DNA of 64,000 nt from contig NZ_CP006821.1 in NCBI RefSeq assembly GCF_000600085.1, positions 682,001-746,000 of the forward strand, in the 5' to 3' direction. The notes beneath the pieces are model-generated. The model searched no databases. It was not told the origin of the DNA and worked only from the letters and a program-made list of their open reading frames with translations. This document shows, in pieces, positions 57,783 to 64,000 of the stretch; position 1 is the first letter of the stretch, and every line of letters starts with the position of its first letter. A program made the translations under genes and the position numbers. This stretch comes from Helicobacter pylori oki112 (GTDB lineage Bacteria > Campylobacterota > Campylobacteria > Campylobacterales > Helicobacteraceae).

Positions 57783-58727
57783 TTACGCTTCTTTAATACG
57801 CAACGCGCTTTGATAGGTTGAAAAAATAATGAAGCGCTTGTTTTCTTTTTGCGCTTTTTTGTGAACGCTTAAAATGTCTTCAAGGCGAGTGGAGGGCTTT
57901 AAAGGGAGCTCAGAAAATTTAATATCATCATTGTCTTCGTCTTTACTTTGCCCGACTTTATCATCGCTGCACACGATAGAAGCGTAAAAAGGCTCGCTTT
58001 TTTCTTGCGCGTATTCTCTAAAAGTTTGAGAAAGCAAGGCGATGCTTGGCGCTAGAAAAAGCGTGATTTTGGGATCTAAAGCTTCCATGATTTTTAAAGA
58101 AGTGTAGGTTTTGCCTGTCCCGCATGCCATAATGAGCTTGCCTCTAGCGTTTTTAGGGTCAGAAAAATACTCTTTGGTGGCGTTTATGGCTTCTGTTTGG
58201 TGGGTGCGCGGCTTTTTCTTATCGCATAAGGGGATTTCGCCTTGAGTTTTCGTGGGATCGAACTTTTCCCAATCAATCTGAGAATAGATAAAATCCTCTT
58301 CACTGATTTCAACAATATCAATCCCTTTGCTTTTTCTGATTTGTTCAATTTCTTCAAGGGCGGCATGGGTTAAATTAGAAGTGGAGATGATGATCCCTTT
58401 TTTAAACCTAACCTCCCCTACCCCAGCTTGTAATTTAGCTAAAAAAGTCGCAATGTCGGGATATGAGATGCTATTTTGATGGAATTTGCATTGCACGGCG
58501 ATGTATTCTTTTGAAGCCGTTGTGATCACTATATCAATCCCATGATCGCCCTCATTCCCCCTTAATTCCCAATCGCTCCAAAGATCAATAGACTCGTATT
58601 CATCAGCGCTGTCATGCTCTATTAAAAAACGCCTAGAAACTTTTTCAAACCAGCTCCCTTTAAGGCGTTTGTCGGGTATGGCTTGCAATTTTTCTTTGAT
58701 GAGTGTAAAGGTGCTGATTTCTTGCAT
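57783..58727 (-). pseudogene. type ISP restriction-modification enzyme, N-terminal fragment
   Basis: The 314-residue N-terminal part. An Mrr-like nuclease domain comes first (GDHGIDIVITTASKEYIAVQCKFH, with Asp and QxK, near 78-101), followed by helicase motif I LIMACGTGKTYTSLKI near 201 and IIFSTYQSALRIKEA at the end. The stop is a TAA where the frame continues without shift as EAGLGEIDLMICDEAH; a CAA (Gln) to TAA change is the simplest cause. With the central and C-terminal fragments the intact protein would be about 1,588 residues. An ATG start with a weak AAGGAA site. Confidence 0.85.
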
Positions 58728-58802
58728 TTTTCATTCCTTATAGTGGCGTTAAAGTTCTGTATTATATAAAAAGATGTTAGAAAGTGGGGTTAAAAAGGCT
58801 TT

Positions 58803-59120
58803 TTATTCAGCGCTTTTTAAAGCTTTAGCGATGAGTTCTAAAGGGTGCGAAAATGGCGGGGTGTTAGGGTTATCTAAAGACTTTAAAGCGTTGTTTAATT
58901 GCATGTGGCATGCCCCACATTCTGCGCTTACAATTTCAGCTTTGGTGTCTATGATTTCTTTAGCCCTAAGAAGCCCTACTTTTAAAGAAAATCCCGCCTT
59001 TTGTGTTTGCATCGTAATCCCCCCAAAACCGCAACAATTATCCGGCATTTCTTTAATTTCATAATGCAAATTGAGCAAGTTACGCACTTCCTTATGAGTG
59101 TTTAGGGTTTTTTTTGGCAT
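58803..59120 (-). pseudogene. GlpC-like iron-sulfur protein, C-terminal fragment
   Basis: A 105-residue frame that continues the gene at 59092-60093. It carries the second cysteine-rich CCG domain: MPDNCCGFGGITMQ near 24 and SAECGACHMQL near 70, typical of GlpC/GlcF/LutA C-termini. Removing one A from the A8 run (59108-59115) joins NPCHAKK to TLNTHKEVRNLL. Alone it lacks a ribosome site. Confidence 0.82.
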
Positions 59121-60093
59121 GGCAAGGGTTATGATAGGTGATAGTCTCTTTTTTTCCCTTAGGGATTTTTTCTAAAAGATGTTTTAAAGGGGTGTGTTTC
59201 TCTAAAAACACGCTCGCCAGATAGATTTTAGGCGTGATTTTTTCCAAGCGCTTCACATACAAATCCCTATCTTTTTCGCCTAAAAACACCTTGTAATAAT
59301 CGTTGATGAGCATGCTAGCACATGTGGCTTCAGGCACAATGATCGCATCCACTTCATCTAAATAGCTTTCAAACCATTCTATGTTTTTTTTCACTAAAAA
59401 AAGCGTGGTGTCTTTATCGCCGGTAAAATACGCCGGCGCTGAGCAGCATTCTTGCTTAGGGATGATCGCTTGAATGTTGAGTTTTTCTAAAATATACAAC
59501 AAGCTTTCCCCCACTTGCTGGTAATGGTAATTGCTCAAGCATCCTATAAAAATGGCCACTTTTTGAATGGGGTTTTCTAAAGGCTTAACCTCTGCATGCT
59601 TTTGTAAAAAACTTTTTTGATTTAAGGGAGGCAGCGTGCTTTTTTTAAAGCGTTTGAATAAGCCTTTAAACGCCACTCTAGGCTCTAAGCTATCCCCTAC
59701 TTGCTTGAAGATACAAGGGGCTAAAAAATGCGCCACCGAAAACACTCTATCCATTTTTTTGCGGTTTTTTAAAAGGGAAAAATAGGATTTTTTATACCAA
59801 GCGATGCCATGCTTTTGAGCGATTTTTTCTCTGGCTTTTTCTATTAAAGTGTCTATGGGCAAATGAAAGGGGCAAATCTCCACGCAAGCGGTGCATAAAA
59901 AGCAAGTTTCTAAAAGGTGTTTTAAATTCGTGTCTAATTGGAGCTTGTTTTGAGCGTTTAGGCACATCAAATCTAAAAAGCCTCTAGGCGAAGTCGCCTC
60001 GTCTTTATGAATGCGGTATATGGTGCAACCTGGCACGCATTTAGCGCATTTAACGCAAGCGTCCCCTACTTCTTCAAAAATATTTTCATTCAT
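59092..60093 (-). pseudogene. glpC: GlpC-like iron-sulfur protein, N-terminal fragment
   Basis: A 333-residue part of a GlpC/GlcF/LutA-family electron-transfer subunit. It has two 4Fe-4S motifs (CVKCAKCVPGC near 13 and CFLCTACVEICP near 65) and the first CCG domain (IGCLSNYHYQQVGES near 182, QECCSAPAYFTGD near 215). It then runs out of frame at the A8 tract and stops after PKHS. The full protein of about 430 residues would couple oxidation of a hydroxy acid or glycerol-3-phosphate to quinone. Its ATG overlaps the hemN stop. HP0666 was annotated glpC; the true substrate is unknown. Confidence 0.85.
59108..59115. repeat. A8/T8 homopolymer at the glpC frameshift
   Basis: Eight T on the plus strand (A8 coding). 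Seven would restore a single reading frame across the gene. Confidence 0.85.
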
Positions 60094-61463
60094 AGTGTTT
60101 TACTGAAATGTTTTTCGCCCCCACGCAAATACGCGTCAAACTCCATCGCCATGTTTCTTACGAGCATGCCCCCTGTTCTAGTCATCTCAAAGCCTTTAGG
60201 GTTAAAAGAAAGCAAGCCCGCTTCTTCATAAGGCTTTAATTTTTCTAATTCTTTTTTAAAATGTGCTTTAAAATCAATAGAAAATTTTTCTTCAATCTTA
60301 GAGTAATCCAATTTTAAATTACTCATCATCTGCATGATCACTTCTTTTCTTAAAACATCTTCTTGACTGAGCACTACACCCCTTTCTACCGGTAAATGCC
60401 CCAAATCAAGGGCTTTTTCATACTGGTGCAAGTCTTTATAATTTTGCGTGTAATAATCGCTCCCTTCGCCAATGCTCGTAACGCCAATGCCAATGGTTTG
60501 AGTGAATTTTTTCGTGGTATAGCCTTGAAAATTACGACGCAATTGCGCTTTTTGAAGGGCCAGATACAATTCATTATCGCTTTTAGCGAAATGATCCATG
60601 CCTATCATTTGGTAATTGGCTTTTTCTAAAAAACTGATAAGAGCTTCTAAAATCTCTAGTTTGTCTCTAGGGCTTGGCAATAGGGTTTCATCAATTTTAC
60701 GCATCGTTTTTTTCACCCAAGGCACATGCGCATAATTAAACACCGCTAATCGATCCGGATCTAATTTCAAAACCCATTCCAAAGTTTTTAAAAAACCCTC
60801 TTTAGTCTGGTTGGGTAAGCCATAAATCAAATCAAAATTAATAGATTTGATGCCGTAATCTCTAGCGAGCTTCACGGATTCTTGAACCATTTCAAAAGGT
60901 TGGATCCTATGAATGGCTTTTTGGACTTCCAAATCAAAATCTTGCACCCCAAAACTCAAGCGGTTAAACCCCCTATCAAACAAGGTTTGCATGTGTTCTT
61001 TAGTGAAATGCCTAGGATCAATCTCGCAACTCATTTCAATATCTTGGCTGAAATTGGGGAAAACTTCTTGAATGCTTTGCGTGATCTCATCTAATTGATG
61101 GGGCGAAAAAAAGGTCGGCGTGCCACCTCCATAGTGGAATTGCGCCACTTCTCTGTTGGTATCCATGGCGTTTTTTAAAAGGGCGAGTTCTTTTTTAAGG
61201 TAGCTGATATAGCGGGTTTTTTTCTCTTCTAAGCTGGTGTAAATGACTGAACAAGCGCAAAAATAACACGCGCTCCTGCAAAAGGGCAAATGCGTATAAA
61301 GCGATAAAGGCATGGGGTTTTTGAGGTTGTCATGGTTAAAAAACGCTGCTTTCAAGCTCTCTTCATTAAAATTTTCTTTAAACTCCACCGCTGTGGGGTA
61401 GCTGGTGTATCGTGGGCCGGGCTTGGAGTATTGTGAAAATTTTTCAAAATCAATAGTTTGCAT
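60090..61463 (-). CDS. hemN: oxygen-independent coproporphyrinogen III oxidase
   Basis: Radical SAM enzyme that decarboxylates coproporphyrinogen III to protoporphyrinogen IX without oxygen, fitting microaerobic growth. The 457-residue protein has the cluster motif HLPFCRSACYFCAC near 59 (CxxxCxC-type radical SAM CxxxCxxC), GGGTPTFFSP near 112, EIDPRHF near 150 and RLSFGVQDFD near 172. N-terminal KYSKPGPRYTSYPTA-like residues are as in HemN. Its ATG shares bases with the stop of the upstream gene and its stop overlaps the glpC-like start. HP0665. Confidence 0.94.
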   Translation of the reverse strand: MQTIDFEKFSQYSKPGPRYTSYPTAVEFKENFNEESLKAAFFNHDNLKNPMPLSLYTHLPFCRSACYFCACSVIYTSLEEKKTRYISYLKKELALLKNAMDTNREVAQFHYGGGTPTFFSPHQLDEITQSIQEVFPNFSQDIEMSCEIDPRHFTKEHMQTLFDRGFNRLSFGVQDFDLEVQKAIHRIQPFEMVQESVKLARDYGIKSINFDLIYGLPNQTKEGFLKTLEWVLKLDPDRLAVFNYAHVPWVKKTMRKIDETLLPSPRDKLEILEALISFLEKANYQMIGMDHFAKSDNELYLALQKAQLRRNFQGYTTKKFTQTIGIGVTSIGEGSDYYTQNYKDLHQYEKALDLGHLPVERGVVLSQEDVLRKEVIMQMMSNLKLDYSKIEEKFSIDFKAHFKKELEKLKPYEEAGLLSFNPKGFEMTRTGGMLVRNMAMEFDAYLRGGEKHFSKTL

Positions 61464-61978
61464 TAAAAATTTTCCTCATCGCTATTGTCAAAATTTTCAA
61501 AATTATTCTCATTAAAAGGGGGTTGTTTGAACATGTTGTCAAAATTAAAAAATAAATTAGGGTGTTCTTTTTTGATTTGCTTGACAAAGTTTAAGGTGTT
61601 GATATTAGGCAAATTCCCGTCTTTTTGGCGTAAATTTTCTAACAATTGCAAGGAAACTTCACGCACATCTTCAAAATCAATCGGTGCTTGGGTGATAATA
61701 TCCCTTTCTAATTCCGCCCTAAGCCTGGCTTCAAAAGCCTTTCTGGCGTTTTCTGCTAAAAGAGAGATCACATTATCTGGCACTAAAACATAATTTTTAT
61801 CTTCTTCATCAGAAATAAAATAAGCTTCATTTTTTTTAAACGCCCCTTTTTCTAACTCTAAAAGCATTTCACTAGCGCTGATTTTTTTGAGGAAGGCTCT
61901 GTTTTTTTGGGTGGTTAGGCTATTGATAAGTTTTTGCGATTTGGTTTTAGAAACTCGTTTTTTAGGTAATTTTTCCAT
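61463..61978 (-). CDS. hypothetical protein
   Basis: A 171-residue basic-then-acidic protein of unknown function. The N-terminus is Lys/Arg-rich ([15 protein letters not shown]), the middle part is helical, and the tail is Asn/Phe/Glu-rich ([19 protein letters not shown]). No signal peptide, membrane segment or known domain was found. The ATG at 61978 has AAGGA 6 nt upstream; a TTG ten codons earlier has none. It overlaps hemN by one base at TAATG, so the two are coupled. HP0664 by position. Confidence 0.75.
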   Translation of the reverse strand: MEKLPKKRVSKTKSQKLINSLTTQKNRAFLKKISASEMLLELEKGAFKKNEAYFISDEEDKNYVLVPDNVISLLAENARKAFEARLRAELERDIITQAPIDFEDVREVSLQLLENLRQKDGNLPNINTLNFVKQIKKEHPNLFFNFDNMFKQPPFNENNFENFDNSDEENF

Positions 61979-62014
61979 TTGTATCCTTTTTAAGCTGATT
62001 GTATCCAATTTCGT

Positions 62015-63112
62015 TTAATTCTCATTATAAATCGTTTTTAAATACTCTATTTTTGAAGTCAAATTGAGTAATACCATATCGGCTAACACCAATGAAAGCA
62101 AACTCTCGCACACCACACTCCCTCTAATCGCAATGCAAGGATCATGCCTGCCCTTTAACAAGCATTCGCATTCATGATTGTTAATGTCTATGGTTTGTTG
62201 AGGTTGGAAAATGCTTGGCGTGGGTTTGAAATGCACTTTAACAATAATTTCTTCCCCATTGCTCATGCCCCCTAAAATCCCTCCGCTACGATTGCTCAAA
62301 AACCCCTTCTGATCCATTAAATCATTATACTCTGAGCCTTTTAATAAAGAGCTTTCTACCCCCTTGCCTATTTCAACCGCTTTCACCCCGTTAAGCCCCA
62401 TCATCGCTTCAGCGATTTTAGCGTCTAATTTAGCGTATAGCCCTTGACCTAATCCAATGGGGAGCTTTTGATTAGTTTTTGCGCTCCTTGCTCTAATCAA
62501 AGCCACGCCTCCAATGCTATCGTGGTTTTTGATAGCGTTTTGAATGGCTGTTTTTTGCGCTTCTTCTTGTTCTTCATCCAGGGCAAAAATCTCGCTTTTT
62601 AAAGCGTGATTAAAATCATAATTTTTGGCTTCAATGCCCCCAATTTTAATAATCCCGCTTTCACAAACAATACCGATTTCTCTTAAAAGCATTTTAGCAA
62701 ACGCCCCAGCAGCCACTCTTATAGCGCTCTCTCTGGCTGAACTCCTCCCCCCACCTCTAAAATCTCTGATGCCGTATTTATGAAAATAAGTGAAATCCGC
62801 ATGGCTAGGCCTAAAAAGGTTTTTAATGTTATCGTAATCCTTGCTCCTAGCCCTTTGGTTGTGGATTAAAAACCCTATGGGCGTCCCTGTGCTAAAACCT
62901 TCAAAAACCCCGCTTGTTATTTCCACTTTATCGTCTTCTTTTCGTGGCGTAATGAAAACATTCCTCCCCCCTTGGCGGCGCTTCATTTCCTTTTCTAATA
63001 ATTCATAGTCTATTTTAATCCCACTAGGCATGCCGTCTAATACCCCCCCTATCATATCCCCATGCGATTCCCCAAAAGTCGTGAGTCTTAAAAAACGCCC
63101 CAAAGTGTTCAT
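62015..63112 (-). CDS. aroC: chorismate synthase
   Basis: Last step of the shikimate pathway: converts EPSP to chorismate using reduced FMN. The 365-residue protein has the three family signatures: [18 protein letters not shown] near 14-31, [29 protein letters not shown] (in parts) near 101-130, and the late [14 protein letters not shown] near 322. The gene overlaps rnc by 4 nt. HP0663. Confidence 0.95.
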   Translation of the reverse strand: MNTLGRFLRLTTFGESHGDMIGGVLDGMPSGIKIDYELLEKEMKRRQGGRNVFITPRKEDDKVEITSGVFEGFSTGTPIGFLIHNQRARSKDYDNIKNLFRPSHADFTYFHKYGIRDFRGGGRSSARESAIRVAAGAFAKMLLREIGIVCESGIIKIGGIEAKNYDFNHALKSEIFALDEEQEEAQKTAIQNAIKNHDSIGGVALIRARSAKTNQKLPIGLGQGLYAKLDAKIAEAMMGLNGVKAVEIGKGVESSLLKGSEYNDLMDQKGFLSNRSGGILGGMSNGEEIIVKVHFKPTPSIFQPQQTIDINNHECECLLKGRHDPCIAIRGSVVCESLLSLVLADMVLLNLTSKIEYLKTIYNEN

Positions 63113-63831
63113 TTGGCTTCCTTAAGTTTTTGAAGCGCATAATAAGCGCATTGCTGTTCGGCTTCTTTTTTACTTTTGCCTTTAGCGGTCGCATACATTT
63201 TATCTTGAATGTATAGAGCCATTTCAAATTCTTTATGATGGTCTGGCCCTTTTTCTTGGAGCAATTGGTAAGTGGGGATCACGCAAAATTGCGCTTGGGT
63301 CAATTCCTGTAAAGCGGTTTTATAGTCCATAAACAAATGCTCCAAATCCAAACGCTTGTAAGCGCGATTGAGTAAATTTTGCATGATTTTGCGCACCTTA
63401 GCTAACCCCGCTTCTAAATACACCCCGGCCATTAAAGCCTCAAAAGCGCTTGACAGAATAGAGGGTTTTTCCCTCCCATTAGAAATTTCTTCAGAAGAAG
63501 AAACGCGCAAATAATCTTGCAAAGCAATCGCTTTCGCTAATTTAGTAAAACCATGCGTGCTCACAATAGAAGCCCTTAATTTAGAGAGTTTCCCCTCATC
63601 ATATTGATAGAATTTATGGTATAGCAACTCCCCTATCACCAAACCCAACACCGCATCGCCTAAAAATTCCAAGCGCTCATTGTTTAAAGCGAGCTTGCAT
63701 GATTTGTGCGTTAAGGCTTGCTCCAATAAACGCTTGTCTTTAAAAGAATACCCTAAAGCTTTTTCTAGCGTTGTGTAAGGGTTATTAGGCGTTACATAAG
63801 GGCTGTTTTGAGAGCGTTTGTTTTTCATCAT
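63109..63831 (-). CDS. rnc: ribonuclease III
   Basis: Endonuclease cleaving double-stranded RNA in rRNA processing and antisense regulation. The 240-residue protein has the signature [20 protein letters not shown] near 52-71 with catalytic Glu and Asp, [16 protein letters not shown] near 126, and a C-terminal dsRNA-binding domain ([11 protein letters not shown] near 163 to [16 protein letters not shown]). AAGGGA lies 6 nt before the ATG. It is 8 nt downstream of rnhA and overlaps aroC. HP0662. Confidence 0.95.
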   Translation of the reverse strand: MMKNKRSQNSPYVTPNNPYTTLEKALGYSFKDKRLLEQALTHKSCKLALNNERLEFLGDAVLGLVIGELLYHKFYQYDEGKLSKLRASIVSTHGFTKLAKAIALQDYLRVSSSEEISNGREKPSILSSAFEALMAGVYLEAGLAKVRKIMQNLLNRAYKRLDLEHLFMDYKTALQELTQAQFCVIPTYQLLQEKGPDHHKEFEMALYIQDKMYATAKGKSKKEAEQQCAYYALQKLKEAK

Positions 63832-63839
63832 TTTTCCCT

Positions 63840-64000
63840 TTAAGTGGTAGTTTTGACCCGTTTTTGCGCCTCTAATTTAGCGAGGCTATCGCATCGTTCA
63901 TTCTCGGCATGCCCATTATGCCCCTTGATCCAAACAGCCACAATCAAATGCCCTTTAGAGACTTTTACAAATTCTTTCCATAAATCCACATTTTTAACTT
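63840..64000 (-). CDS. rnhA: ribonuclease HI, C-terminal part (runs off the window)
   Basis: The last 53 codons of an RNase HI gene, stop at 63840-63842. The read-out includes [31 protein letters not shown] and KLEAQ, which match the RNase HI C-terminus with the conserved His in GHNGHAENE and the final catalytic Asp in CDSLA. The enzyme removes RNA from RNA-DNA hybrids. The start lies beyond the window edge. HP0661. Confidence 0.92.
   Translation of the reverse strand, partial: VKNVDLWKEFVKVSKGHLIVAVWIKGHNGHAENERCDSLAKLEAQKRVKTTT

Noticed and set aside
1..64000. CRISPR arrays, tRNA, rRNA, IS605-type elements, cag or tfs clusters
   Set aside because: No regularly spaced repeats, cloverleaf genes, transposase motifs or secretion-system genes were seen in the window.

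Overview
The window is a stretch of Helicobacter pylori chromosome. The evidence is the AT-rich composition, the Helicobacter-specific outer-membrane proteins (Hom, Hop and Hor types with aromatic C-termini), the acetone carboxylase/SCOT/thiolase cluster, a FlgR without a DNA-binding domain, the single Xer recombinase XerH, and a gene order that matches, from memory, HP0715 down to HP0661 of strain 26695. I saw no rRNA, tRNA, CRISPR array or insertion sequence.

Layout. 1-9 kb: lptB-rpoN, an HD-domain protein, a HomA/HomB-type outer-membrane protein, an exported SAM-hydrolase-like protein, an ftsL-like/rsmH pair and porin hopE. 9-19 kb: uvrA, an unknown gene, then a tightly overlapping operon (small ORF, membrane-anchored protein, dgkA, gyrA, exported protein, flgR). 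19-30 kb: carbon metabolism, with acetone carboxylase acxABC, short-chain fatty-acid transporter, scoAB and thiolase, interrupted by lipid A deacylase lpxR. 30-33 kb: a methyltransferase/endonuclease pair inserted at a DnaQ-like exonuclease gene and flanked by 407-bp direct repeats. 33-38 kb: iron uptake (feoB, fecA1 with a perfect Fur box). 38-42.4 kb: fliP, glmU and a tandemly duplicated two-gene module (glycine-zipper exported protein plus membrane protein). 42.4-52.3 kb: nrdA, a sugar oxidoreductase, a TSUP permease, ogt, xerH with a likely difH site 1.7 kb away, a gene split by a 14-bp duplication, aspB and horF. 52.5-58.7 kb: a KAP-type NTPase overlapping a large one-polypeptide type ISP restriction-modification gene that carries a nonsense codon and a frameshift. 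58.8-64 kb: a glpC-like iron-sulfur protein frameshifted at an A8 tract, hemN, an unknown gene, aroC, rnc and the end of rnhA.

How it works together. The acx, sco, thiolase and transporter genes plausibly form one route from acetone, acetoacetate and short-chain acids to acetyl-CoA. feoB and fecA1 cover ferrous and ferric iron. xerH and difH form the chromosome-dimer resolution pair. The accessory content is mostly restriction-modification and possible defence genes, plus the duplicated module. Several loci show the local slippage or duplication mutations typical of this species: a T16 promoter tract, an A8 tract, and 14-bp and 15-bp tandem duplications.

All calls come from reading the sequence and from remembered family knowledge. 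No database search was run.
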